DNA of 14,290 bases from Bacillus pseudomycoides DSM 12442. GTDB lineage: Bacteria; Bacillota; Bacilli; Bacillales; Bacillaceae_G. Under the pieces are notes generated by a model. The model did not search any database, was not told where the DNA came from, and worked only from the letters and a program-made list of their open reading frames with translations. Position 1 is the first letter of the stretch, and each line of letters starts with the position of its first letter. The stretch lies in NCBI RefSeq assembly GCF_000161455.1, contig NZ_CM000745.1, positions 940,642-954,931 of the forward strand, read 5' to 3'. Both the position numbers and the translations under genes were made by a program. Of the stretch, positions 5,267 to 12,016 are shown in pieces.

Positions 5267-6470
5267 CAAAGCATTATGGAAAGAACGGTTCAAATATTTC
5301 TTAAAAGAAGTTCGTACATATAGTAAGTATGTTTTTAATGATCATTTAAAATTTATTTTCGTATTTATCATTGGAGCAGGGGCCTATTATTATCAGCAAT
5401 GGTTGCAAACACTGACTCCTTTATTTCCGACCGCGCTAGTTATGGCGGTACTATTAGGACTTGTATTAACAGCAGGATCGATTCAAACGTTATTAAAAGA
5501 AGCGGATCTCGTGTATTTACTTCCAGTTGAAGAAAAATTAAAACCATACTTTACAAAAGCATTTCTCTTTACATTTATGATTCAGCTATATGTAATCGCA
5601 ATTGTAGCGGCGGCACTTGCTCCGCTATATTTCCAGCAGATGAAGCAAACAGGAGGGGCTTACATATGGATTGTGGCTGCACTTGTTCTCGTTAAAGCAT
5701 GGAATTTATTTGTAGCATGGGAAAAATCATTTTTAACAGATCAAGGCATGCAGCGCGCGGATTGGTTTGTTCGCTTTTTATGTAACGGGTTATTTGTATA
5801 CTTCCTTGTTGAGCGAACTTCAGTGATTTACACCGGAGTAATTCTCTTTGTAATGGTTGTATACCTTGCTTTCATGTATCAAAAGGTAAAAGGAAAACCG
5901 TTAAACTGGGAATACTTAATTGCAGAAGAAGGAAAGAAAATGATGCGCCTGTACCGCATCGCCAACATGTTTGTCGATGTACCAGCATTAAAAGAGCGAG
6001 TATCACGCCGGAAATGGCTTGATTTTGTACTTTCCATGATTGGTGAAAAACGTACATATTTATATTTGTATACACGGACATTTTTAAGATCTGGCAACTA
6101 CTTTGGTCTATATGTTCGCTTACTTGCGATTGGCGGTGTCATTCTTTACTTTATACCGTTTTTATATGGACGCTTTATTGTGAGTATCGTATTTTTATAC
6201 TTAATTGGATATCAACTATTAAGCCTTTGGAAACACCATCGTTTAAAACTTTGGCTTGATTTATATCCAGTGACCGCAGAAGAAAAGAAAAAGGATTTTC
6301 TGAAACTGTTAAATGCAATTCTATGTATAGGCAGTGTTGTATTTACCATCATTTTTGCTTTCGCAACAAAAGATATCATCATGACTTGTATTTTACTTGC
6401 CGCTAGCATAGTATTTAGTATCGCTTTCGTATATCAATACGGTGCAAAGCGTATCGAGCGTTTAAACTGA
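5259..6470 (+). CDS. ecsB: EcsB, ABC transporter membrane subunit
   Basis: A 403-residue polytopic membrane protein, the permease partner of EcsA (B. subtilis EcsB is about 408 residues). A charged cytoplasmic N-terminus of about 28 residues is followed by roughly ten hydrophobic segments, near 30-46, 54-78, 99-123, 133-153, 168-184, 186-206, 285-305, 307-323, 349-368 and 373-393. A large charged cytoplasmic loop lies between about 207 and 284 (contains EEGKKMMRLYRIANMFVDVP). There is no extracellular substrate-binding domain. The ATG at 5259 lies within the last codons of ecsA (8-base overlap), and its ribosome site is inside ecsA. ecsC follows 13 bases after the stop, so the three genes form one operon. 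Confidence 0.94.
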   Translation: MNSKALWKERFKYFLKEVRTYSKYVFNDHLKFIFVFIIGAGAYYYQQWLQTLTPLFPTALVMAVLLGLVLTAGSIQTLLKEADLVYLLPVEEKLKPYFTKAFLFTFMIQLYVIAIVAAALAPLYFQQMKQTGGAYIWIVAALVLVKAWNLFVAWEKSFLTDQGMQRADWFVRFLCNGLFVYFLVERTSVIYTGVILFVMVVYLAFMYQKVKGKPLNWEYLIAEEGKKMMRLYRIANMFVDVPALKERVSRRKWLDFVLSMIGEKRTYLYLYTRTFLRSGNYFGLYVRLLAIGGVILYFIPFLYGRFIVSIVFLYLIGYQLLSLWKHHRLKLWLDLYPVTAEEKKKDFLKLLNAILCIGSVVFTIIFAFATKDIIMTCILLAASIVFSIAFVYQYGAKRIERLN

Positions 6471-6483
6471 AAGGAATGAACTT

Positions 6484-7203
6484 ATGACTGAATATGAAGG
6501 GAAGGTCATAAAAGAATTACAGCAGTGGAAACTTACAATCATGAAAAGTTCTTCTATGATGACCAGGTTTTCGAAAAAGGTACAAACGAAAGTACAACAG
6601 CTAATTCCAGAAAAAGTACAAAATGTGTTAACAGAAACAATTAAAAAGATGGTGCAAGGTATTAGCGCCGGATCCAATTTTATAAAACCGAAGTTAAAAG
6701 AAACAGACTGGTCGCTCGAAAGAAGAGATGCAGAAGTGTTAAAGAAAATGGACGAGTACAAAAAGATTGCCGCAGCAGAAGGCGCCGGAACAGGAGCTGG
6801 TGGTATTCTTTTAGGACTGGCCGATTTTCCGCTCCTGCTCAGCATTAAAATTAAATTTTTATTCGATGCAGCGACTATGTATGGATTCGATACGAGTAAA
6901 GAAGAAGAGCGACTTTTTATTCTGCACGTGTTTCAATTAGCATTTTCAAGTGATGATCATCGCAAGGAAATATGGAAAGCGATCGAAACGTGGGACACAG
7001 AGAAAGAAAATCATATGGACTGGGAGAAATTCCAGCAAGAGTACCGCGATTATATCGATTTAGCGAAGATGCTGCAGCTTGTGCCGATTATTGGTGCTCC
7101 GGTCGGTGCATATGCAAACTATCAATTGTTGCAACGCCTCGGAGAAGTGACGATGAATTGTTATCGTTTGCGGTTGCTTCAGCGGAAGGGAATATCGATT
7201 TGA
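6484..7203 (+). CDS. ecsC: EcsC family protein
   Basis: A 239-residue member of the EcsC family, encoded last in the ecs operon; its biochemical role is unknown, and in B. subtilis ecsC is dispensable for the ecs secretion phenotype. The N-terminal 90 residues are charged and helical. A glycine-rich, moderately hydrophobic stretch AAAEGAGTGAGGILLGLADF (96-115) begins the family core, and a second conserved block LVPIIGAPVGAYANYQLLQR (199-218) is near the C-terminus. These could associate with the membrane but are not classic helices throughout. The ATG at 6484 follows AAAGGAATGA, 13 bases after ecsB. A strong terminator begins 33 bases after the stop codon. Confidence 0.93.
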   Translation: MTEYEGKVIKELQQWKLTIMKSSSMMTRFSKKVQTKVQQLIPEKVQNVLTETIKKMVQGISAGSNFIKPKLKETDWSLERRDAEVLKKMDEYKKIAAAEGAGTGAGGILLGLADFPLLLSIKIKFLFDAATMYGFDTSKEEERLFILHVFQLAFSSDDHRKEIWKAIETWDTEKENHMDWEKFQQEYRDYIDLAKMLQLVPIIGAPVGAYANYQLLQRLGEVTMNCYRLRLLQRKGISI

Positions 7204-7236
7204 TATGTGGCTTTGAAATGAAGTCACGAAGTTTCA

Positions 7237-7270
7237 CCCTCTTTGGTTATGCTTACCAAAGGGGGTTTTT
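7237..7270 (+). terminator. Terminator of the ecsABC operon
   Basis: CCCTCTTTGGT (7237-7247) and ACCAAAGGGGG (7255-7265) form an 11-bp stem with one G-U pair and a 7-base loop, followed by five T. Confidence 0.92.
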
Positions 7271-7369
7271 ATGTCTAAAAGAAGAACATCTGGAGTGGGA
7301 GTGTGGATGAGATTTTAGTAAAAAAGGATTATCTCAATCATTCGTACATCAGTTATAAAGAAATTAAAG

Positions 7370-7394
7370 AGACCTCTATACTTGGAGGTCTTTT
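7370..7394. terminator. Second hairpin, likely terminator for the Nudix gene
   Basis: AGACCTC (7370-7376) and GAGGTCT (7385-7391) give a 7-bp stem with an 8-base loop. TTT follows on the plus strand and CTCTTTAATTT-like sequence on the minus strand. It lies between two converging genes. It probably ends the minus-strand Nudix transcript and backs up the ecs terminator. Confidence 0.6.
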
Positions 7395-7480
7395 GGTATG
7401 TATTCTTTACCCGTTTCTATATGTAGAAAAATGATTGGGGAAGTAGTGCTCAACAAATGGAAGTAATCGTGTTACGCTAT

Positions 7481-7960
7481 TTATAGATTGCTTTGAAGTG
7501 AGTGATGGTATGAGTATTTTAATTTATAATCTTCGAGTACAGGTCTATCTGGTGGGCTTATATTTTTTGGCAAGTCATATAAAGAGAAAAATTGAAGGTC
7601 TGTTGCCTCATTCTTATCATGACTTAAATGACCGTTATATTCTTTACATTCAAAAGCCGTCACAACATTATAGACTTCATCACCATGAGGATATTGATAA
7701 TAAAAAGCTTCCCCTGAATATGTATGAATTAATTTCAGATTCTCAGCCGTTAGTCCTGTTTCCTCAAACAATTCTCTATGAGCTACTTGTTCAAGTGTTT
7801 CTCCTAACTCCATAGAACCGCCAATCAGTCCCCAACATCCATTATCTTTTCGAAGTTGTAATAAAACTCGCTGCTCATGATCTATAACAAGGACACACGC
7901 CCCGACCATAATTAAAGGTCTACTTCCAACCAAATTACGCAAATCCATAATATATCCCAT
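7481..7960 (-). CDS. Nudix hydrolase
   Basis: A 159-residue Nudix enzyme, which cleaves a nucleoside diphosphate linked to another group using divalent metal. The full Nudix box GX5EX7REUXEEXGU is present: G48, E54, R62, E63, E66, E67, G69 and L70. The N-terminal strand MVGACVLVIDHEQRVLLQL and NGCWGLIGGSMELGE are typical of the small MutT/ADP-ribose-pyrophosphatase-like group. The substrate cannot be told from the sequence. The ATG at 7960 follows AGGAG (7969-7973) with 8 bases between. It is transcribed against ecsC and diverges from the hydrolase operon. In B. subtilis nothing comparable follows ecsC, to my knowledge, so this may begin the variable part of the window. Confidence 0.9.
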   Translation of the reverse strand: MGYIMDLRNLVGSRPLIMVGACVLVIDHEQRVLLQLRKDNGCWGLIGGSMELGETLEQVAHRELFEETGLTAENLKLIHTYSGEAFYYQYPHGDEVYNVVTAFECKEYNGHLSHDKNEATDLQFFSLYDLPKNISPPDRPVLEDYKLKYSYHHSLQSNL

Positions 7961-8211
7961 ATATATGTCTCCTTTAAAAATTCTGCAATCCCTGTAATAT
8001 CAGAATTAAATTTCATTGTCTTAGTTCGTTACTATGCAATTTCTTTTGGGGCTAAAAGAGCATCAGATTTAATATAAGAGTCTACATGAAAACTAGCTTC
8101 ATACACTTTTAGAGTTTCAACTGCACACTATTCACTATATTTGTTTTAAAATCTCTCTATATAATTTATTAAACAGGAGTATTCGGCATTAACCATAATA
8201 TTCCTTCTAAA

Positions 8212-8241
8212 ACAATAAAAAACCTGTCGAAATTGATAGGT
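8212..8241 (-). terminator. Minus-strand terminator-like hairpin in the gene-poor stretch
   Basis: ACCTGTC (8222-8228) and GATAGGT (8235-8241) pair over 7 bp with one G-U pair and a 6-base loop. On the minus strand TTTTTTATTGTTTT follows. No intact gene precedes it, which fits a remnant of a former minus-strand gene. Confidence 0.5.
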
Positions 8242-8326
8242 AATTCGTTATAAATTAAAGTTTTAAATCAGAAGCATGTAGTTCATTAAAATGATACTTT
8301 CATTTCTTTAAACATTACAGAAACAA

Positions 8327-8374
8327 CTTTAAAAGCTTGCCAACAGTCATTGACTGGAAGGCTTAAAATTAAAG
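8327..8374. repeat. Long imperfect inverted repeat centred at 8350
   Basis: The perfect core is CAGTCA, T, TGACTG (8344-8356). Outer matches continue as GCC/GGC, then CTTTAAAAGC (8327-8336) against GCTTAAAATTAAAG (8361-8374). The arms are interrupted by small internal loops. No run of T follows directly on either strand. It could be the fold of a small RNA, an operator, or the fused ends of a miniature transposable element. Confidence 0.45.
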
Positions 8375-8448
8375 GCGTTTATTATTCCTTTACAAACAAA
8401 TGATTTCTATTTAGAAAAATTTATTAGAAATTTATTTTTGTATCGTAT

Positions 8449-8472
8449 CCTTTCAATATAGCTTGAAAGGAG
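8449..8472 (+). promoter_or_regulatory. Inverted repeat that covers the hydrolase Shine-Dalgarno
   Basis: CCTTTCAA (8449-8456), six bases, then TTGAAAGG (8463-8470) is a perfect 8-bp inverted repeat. The right arm contains most of the AAAGGAG ribosome site (8467-8472) that serves the ATG at 8479. In mRNA the left arm would mask it. As DNA, the same symmetry is a good operator shape for the response regulator encoded downstream. Confidence 0.55.
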
Positions 8473-8478
8473 AATTCT

Positions 8479-9465
8479 ATGAGAAAATTATGTGAAGTAT
8501 TAAAGAATATATGTATTGTGTCGATTACGGTTATCTTACTGGTGTTACTATCTGTTTTTATATACCATAATTATCAATTAAGTAAAGAATCGTCATTAAT
8601 CAAAAGTGAGGGAACATTAGTCAATTTTAATAATAAAAAAATCAATGTATACAAGGAAGGGAGCGGTGAGGATACATATGTATTTATGTCTGGATCTGGG
8701 ATAGCTGCTCCTGCTTATGAACTGAAAGGACTATATAGCAAGTTTTCAAAAGAAAACAAGATTGCGGTTATTGAAAGAGCCGGTTATGGATACAGTGATG
8801 CTTTTCACGATGATAGAGATATTGATACGATGTTAGAACAAAGTAGAGAAGCGCTCATACAAAGTGGAAATAAACCTCCGTATATATTAGTGCCACACTC
8901 TATCTCGGGTATCGAAGCAATTTACTGGACACAAAAGTATCCAAATGAAGTGAAGGGAATTATTGCTTTAGATATTGGTTTACCGAAGCAATACGTAACT
9001 CATAAAATGAACCTAGTGGATTCATTAAAAGTAAGAGGATTCAATCTGTTAACGAAAATGGGTGTACATCGTCTTTTTCCTTCTGTTACGTATAATCCCG
9101 AGGTGATCCGGCAATCTTTTTTAACTGAACATGAAAAAGAAATGTATAAAGCACTATCATATAAACAATTTTTTAATAATGATATGGAGCAAGAGCTTTT
9201 ACAGAGTTACAATAATGGTAAAAAATCAGTTAACCTACCGATACCAAAAGAAACACCTATTTTATTTTTAGCTGCGATCGCTGAACAAAATAAAAATTCG
9301 AAATATACAAAACAAAAAAACAAAGATTATGAGGAGTTTGCAGAGCAACTATTGATAGCAGATGTAATAAAAATTCAAGGTACACACAGCATTTATTTAT
9401 ATGAGCCTGATGAGATATATAATCTTGCCATGGATTTTATCAATAAAAAAGTAGAAAAACATTAA
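8479..9465 (+). CDS. Membrane-anchored alpha/beta hydrolase
   Basis: A 328-residue alpha/beta-fold hydrolase held in the membrane by one N-terminal helix (about 11-29), with the enzyme domain expected outside. Family landmarks: an oxyanion-hole stretch MSGSG (70-74), the ERAGYGYSD block (99-107), and the nucleophile elbow VPHSISG (138-144), where S141 is the likely nucleophile and Pro replaces the first Gly of GxSxG. GTHSIYLYEPD provides the catalytic His (H303). The acid is probably D165 or a later acidic residue; I cannot decide which. The substrate is unknown: an ester, a lipid or an antibiotic are all possible. The start is fixed by AAAGGAG at 8467-8472. A response regulator begins 34 bases after the stop, so the three genes look co-transcribed. 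Confidence 0.85.
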   Translation: MRKLCEVLKNICIVSITVILLVLLSVFIYHNYQLSKESSLIKSEGTLVNFNNKKINVYKEGSGEDTYVFMSGSGIAAPAYELKGLYSKFSKENKIAVIERAGYGYSDAFHDDRDIDTMLEQSREALIQSGNKPPYILVPHSISGIEAIYWTQKYPNEVKGIIALDIGLPKQYVTHKMNLVDSLKVRGFNLLTKMGVHRLFPSVTYNPEVIRQSFLTEHEKEMYKALSYKQFFNNDMEQELLQSYNNGKKSVNLPIPKETPILFLAAIAEQNKNSKYTKQKNKDYEEFAEQLLIADVIKIQGTHSIYLYEPDEIYNLAMDFINKKVEKH

Positions 9466-9499
9466 GAGATTCTTATTTTGAAAATGGAAGGTCTATGTG

Positions 9500-10171
9500 A
9501 TGAAGGGATATAAAATTTTAATTGTTGAAGACGATTTAATGATTGGAGATGTATTACAAAAGATTTTGCAACGCGAAGGGTATTATGTATGTTGGAAGAA
9601 AGAAGGAAAAGAAGTTATTGATATCATCCACGAGATAGATTTAGTCATAATGGATATTATGTTGCCAGGTGAAGATGGCTATCAAATTACAAAGAAAATA
9701 AAAAATCTAGGATTAAATATTCCAATTATTTTTCTATCTGCTCGAAGTGATATGGACAGCAAACTCCAAGGTTTAACAATCGGAGAGGATTATATGATAA
9801 AGCCTTTTGATCCTAGAGAACTATTACTAAGAATGCAGAAAATGCTAGATAATCGATATGGTACTTTTACACAAATCAAACATTTATATATTGATGCTGA
9901 GCATAAAAAAGTTTTCAACAATAACTTACATAATGAAGTTGAGTTTACTGCGATTGAGCGTAAAATATTTTTCTATTTATATGAAAATAGGAATCGTATT
10001 TTAACGAAAGAACATTTCTTTGATTATTTATGGCAACTCGAAGATAGAAATCAAAATATCGTGAATGTGCACATAAAAAAAGTAAGAACAAAAATCAATG
10101 ATAACACGGGTGAAATTATTCAAAATATATATGGAGAAGGGTATAGATTAAATACCTATATAAAGAAATGA
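9500..10171 (+). CDS. OmpR-family response regulator
   Basis: A 223-residue transcription regulator. The receiver domain (1-118) has the acidic pocket E10, D11 and D12, phospho-acceptor D52 (VIMDIMLPGEDG), S80 and K101 (IKPFDPRE). The winged helix of the OmpR/PhoB type spans about 130-221, with NIVNVHIKKVRTKI as the recognition region and IYGEGYRL as the wing end. The ATG at 9500 is preferred because GGAAGG (9486-9491) sits 8 bases before it; a GTG one codon earlier would also be in frame. The receiver reads GLTIGEDYMIKPF where most relatives have GLxxGADDYxxKPF, so it has lost one residue there (GED-Y), a small oddity. It overlaps the kinase start by 4 bases (ATGA). Confidence 0.93.
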   Translation: MKGYKILIVEDDLMIGDVLQKILQREGYYVCWKKEGKEVIDIIHEIDLVIMDIMLPGEDGYQITKKIKNLGLNIPIIFLSARSDMDSKLQGLTIGEDYMIKPFDPRELLLRMQKMLDNRYGTFTQIKHLYIDAEHKKVFNNNLHNEVEFTAIERKIFFYLYENRNRILTKEHFFDYLWQLEDRNQNIVNVHIKKVRTKINDNTGEIIQNIYGEGYRLNTYIKK

Positions 10172-11175
10172 AATTAAAGAAAAAATACCAGTTATTATTA
10201 TTTTCTGCTGTTATAAGCGTACCGTTTTTATTACTGTTGATTAGTATCTTTATGTCAGTCATTTATAATCTTGCCTTTAAAACGAAAAATAATAATATTC
10301 CATTTCATGAATCTTTTGCATATCCTACTATGCTAGGCGTCTTTTTTTTATCGTTATTATTGTTAGCCTTTTTATTTTCGAAATCCATTAATTCACTATT
10401 AAATAAAATAAATATATTGAATAAAACCATTCGAAATTTAGCTAGTGATGAAAAAGTTCCGAATAAATTAGATGTTAAAAACGACGATGAAATAGGGGAA
10501 CTCGTCAGGGCGGTAAATTTATTAATTGAAAGAACTACATATCGAGAATTAGAACTTAAACAGCAAGAGGAAATAAAAAAGGAACTTTTAAATAAATTAA
10601 GACATGATATTAATACACCTTTAACAGCTGTTAGGTTACAATTATTCTACTTAGAAGGTCAATATAATGATCAAGCACCAATACTAGAATCGTTATATCA
10701 ACAAATACAGTATATTGCAGAATTAACCAATGAATTTAATTTACAATCCACTGATACATTAGAGAGTTCTTATGTTTTAAATCATGAGGTGAATATACAC
10801 GATTTATTAGAAGATATGGTTAAAAAGTGGGACTATTTGTATAGTATTCATGATATTGAATTAATATATAATCCAATAAATAAGGATTTAATATGGACGA
10901 GTAACGATTTATGGATTCAAAGGTTATTTGATAACATTTTCCAGAACACGTTAAAACATTCAAAAGCTAAAAAACTTGAGATAACCATTGAAAATAAGGT
11001 TGTTTCTATTAAGGATAATGGAATTGGTTTCGATATGAATCGTAAAAGAGCGGGGTTAGGATTAAAAATCATTCAGGATATATCTAGAATGCTCAATATA
11101 AAATATACGTTACAATCAAGTGAAGACGGGACTATGTTTTGTTTTACAACAAGTGAAAATAAAAAGAGAAAATGA
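10168..11175 (+). CDS. HAMP sensor histidine kinase
   Basis: A 335-residue membrane kinase paired with the regulator above. Two membrane helices (about 10-33 and 52-71) enclose only about 18 external residues (34-51), so the signal is probably read in or at the membrane. HAMP follows at about 72-125. The phospho-acceptor is H146 in LRHDINTPL (144-152). The ATPase domain shows N256 and N260 in FDNIFQNTLKHS, the G1 box DNGIGF (283-288) and RAGLGLKI (294-301). The last codons (SENKKRK, stop) and following bases belong to a repeat found again at 13517 and 13693. The gene looks AT-richer by eye than ecs or ydbT, consistent with transfer. It begins at the ATGA overlap with the regulator stop codon. 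Confidence 0.92.
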   Translation: MKLKKKYQLLLFSAVISVPFLLLLISIFMSVIYNLAFKTKNNNIPFHESFAYPTMLGVFFLSLLLLAFLFSKSINSLLNKINILNKTIRNLASDEKVPNKLDVKNDDEIGELVRAVNLLIERTTYRELELKQQEEIKKELLNKLRHDINTPLTAVRLQLFYLEGQYNDQAPILESLYQQIQYIAELTNEFNLQSTDTLESSYVLNHEVNIHDLLEDMVKKWDYLYSIHDIELIYNPINKDLIWTSNDLWIQRLFDNIFQNTLKHSKAKKLEITIENKVVSIKDNGIGFDMNRKRAGLGLKIIQDISRMLNIKYTLQSSEDGTMFCFTTSENKKRK

Positions 11176-11240
11176 GTGCAGGTCTTCTTTTGTTTTCATA
11201 GCCGAGATGTGGATATTGGGAATCGAAAATAGATAGAATC
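11150..11240 (+). repeat. Repeat copy 1, covering the end of the kinase gene
   Basis: From CAAGTGAAAA at 11150 the sequence matches 13517 onward at about 41 of the first 47 positions by eye, then less well to about 11240. It includes the last codons and stop of the kinase. GAAAATAAAA (11154-11163) can pair with TTTTGTTTTC downstream, giving a hairpin that may end the kinase mRNA. In copy 2 the corresponding arms are perfect (GAAAACAAAAG/CTTTTGTTTTC), and the change in copy 1 keeps a G-U pair. Confidence 0.7.
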
Positions 11241-11269
11241 AATGAATCGGTAGAGGGGAGAAGGAAAAG

Positions 11270-11452
11270 ATGAAATTTCGAAAAGACTGGTGGCTTGGTT
11301 TTCTTGGGTTAATTGGAGTTTATAAGTTTCCGAATGTAATTGATGCGTTTCAAGGCGAAAAGGACTGGACGGCATTGATTAGCCTCATTTGGTTTATTTG
11401 GTTCGGTTATTTCATCCCGGAGAAGAAAGATGATGAAAAGAAAGAATTATAA
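11270..11452 (+). CDS. Small two-helix membrane protein (60 residues)
   Basis: Begins MKFRKDWWLGFLGLIGVYKF and ends in a charged tail PEKKDDEKKEL. Two hydrophobic segments lie at about residues 8-25 (moderate) and 34-49 (WTALISLIWFIWFGYF). The opening resembles small DUF3796-type membrane proteins (KxxWxLGFLGFxG), but I am not certain of the assignment. The ATG at 11270 follows a purine-rich site (GAGGGGAGAAGGA, 11253-11265). It lies 87 bases before ydbS, in the same direction, without a terminator between, so it may share a transcript with ydbST. Function unknown. Confidence 0.75.
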   Translation: MKFRKDWWLGFLGLIGVYKFPNVIDAFQGEKDWTALISLIWFIWFGYFIPEKKDDEKKEL

Positions 11453-11475
11453 TAAAAACATTTCTATTTCCATGT

Positions 11476-11512
11476 AATTTTCTGTAAAATAGTAAATGAG
11501 AGAATTCGTATA
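11476..11512 (+). promoter_or_regulatory. CodY-like box and ECF-like promoter before ydbS
   Basis: AATTTTCTGTAAAAT (11476-11490) matches the CodY consensus AATTTTCWGAAAATT with two mismatches. Overlapping it, TGTAAA (11483-11488) and CGTATA (11507-11512) resemble a sigma-W type ECF promoter (TGAAAC, 16 bases, CGTATA), but the spacing is 18. B. subtilis ydbST belongs to the sigma-W regulon. Both matches are imperfect, and AT-rich DNA yields such boxes by chance. Confidence 0.3.
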
Positions 11513-11539
11513 TTAGATTACTAAATTTGGAGTGATTAG

Positions 11540-12016
11540 ATGCAGCCATTGGAAAATGAAATTCATCCTGATATGGTCAGAGTTTGGAAAGCTCGTGTTT
11601 TAATTGAACTAGGCATAAGTGTATTAGTAATCCTTGCTTATCTCTTTTTCATGATTAAATTTAATTGGTGGGCTTGGCTGTTTTATGTACTTATTGGATT
11701 GACGGTTGTGTATACACCGTTTGACTACTTTATATTTCCGAAATTACGTCAGCGTTATTACAGCTATCGGTTAAATGAAGAAGAATTAGAAATTCAGCAC
11801 GGAATGTTTACGGTTAAGCGTGTATTAGTTCCGATGATTCGCGTGCAACACGTTACAATTGAGCAAGGTCCAATTATGAGAAAATATGATTTAGCAGAAT
11901 TACAAATTTCAACTGCCGCTACTTCTCATAGTATTCCAGGTTTAAAGATGAGAGAAGCAGAACAATTGAAACGACAAATTGGAGAACTTGCGAAGGTGAG
12001 TGATGAGGATGTATAA
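11540..12016 (+). CDS. ydbS: YdbS, bacterial PH-domain membrane protein
   Basis: A 158-residue membrane protein with two adjacent helices (about 19-39 and 44-66) followed by one bacterial PH (bPH2/DUF304) domain at about 76-150. That domain contains YSYRLNEEELEIQHGMFTVK and IPGLKMREAEQLKRQI. In B. subtilis, ydbST is linked to resistance against antimicrobial compounds made by other bacilli, including the circular bacteriocin amylocyclicin, probably through the membrane; the mechanism is not known. The ATG at 11540 follows GGAGTG. The stop codon overlaps the likely ydbT start by 8 bases, so the two are translated together and probably form one complex. Confidence 0.9.
   Translation: MQPLENEIHPDMVRVWKARVLIELGISVLVILAYLFFMIKFNWWAWLFYVLIGLTVVYTPFDYFIFPKLRQRYYSYRLNEEELEIQHGMFTVKRVLVPMIRVQHVTIEQGPIMRKYDLAELQISTAATSHSIPGLKMREAEQLKRQIGELAKVSDEDV

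Larger units (their letters stand above)
7961..8478. other. Gene-poor stretch with possible decayed coding sequence
   Basis: No intact gene is visible between the Nudix and hydrolase genes. On the minus strand, 8032-8127 reads VETLKVYEASFHVDSYIKSD-like sequence ending at a stop (8032-8034), and is blocked upstream by another stop (8128-8130). Around 8290-8370 another protein-like run (DCWQAFKVVSVMFKEMK) occurs in the same orientation without a start. These could be remnants of a minus-strand gene; open runs of about 30 codons also arise by chance. The stretch also holds a minus-strand terminator-like hairpin and a long inverted repeat, listed separately. Confidence 0.35.

Noticed and set aside
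6972..7310. 112-codon frame overlapping the end of ecsC
   Set aside because: It lies in another frame of a well-identified gene and continues through the ecs terminator.
7303..7434. Short plus-strand GTG frame after the ecs terminator
   Set aside because: It has a possible purine-rich site but its middle is the terminator hairpin at 7370-7391, and the product is unremarkable.
7979..8020. Small frame beginning MKFNSDITGIAEFLKE on the minus strand, overlapping the Nudix start
   Set aside because: Poor ribosome site, and it runs out of phase into the Nudix gene; at best a remnant.
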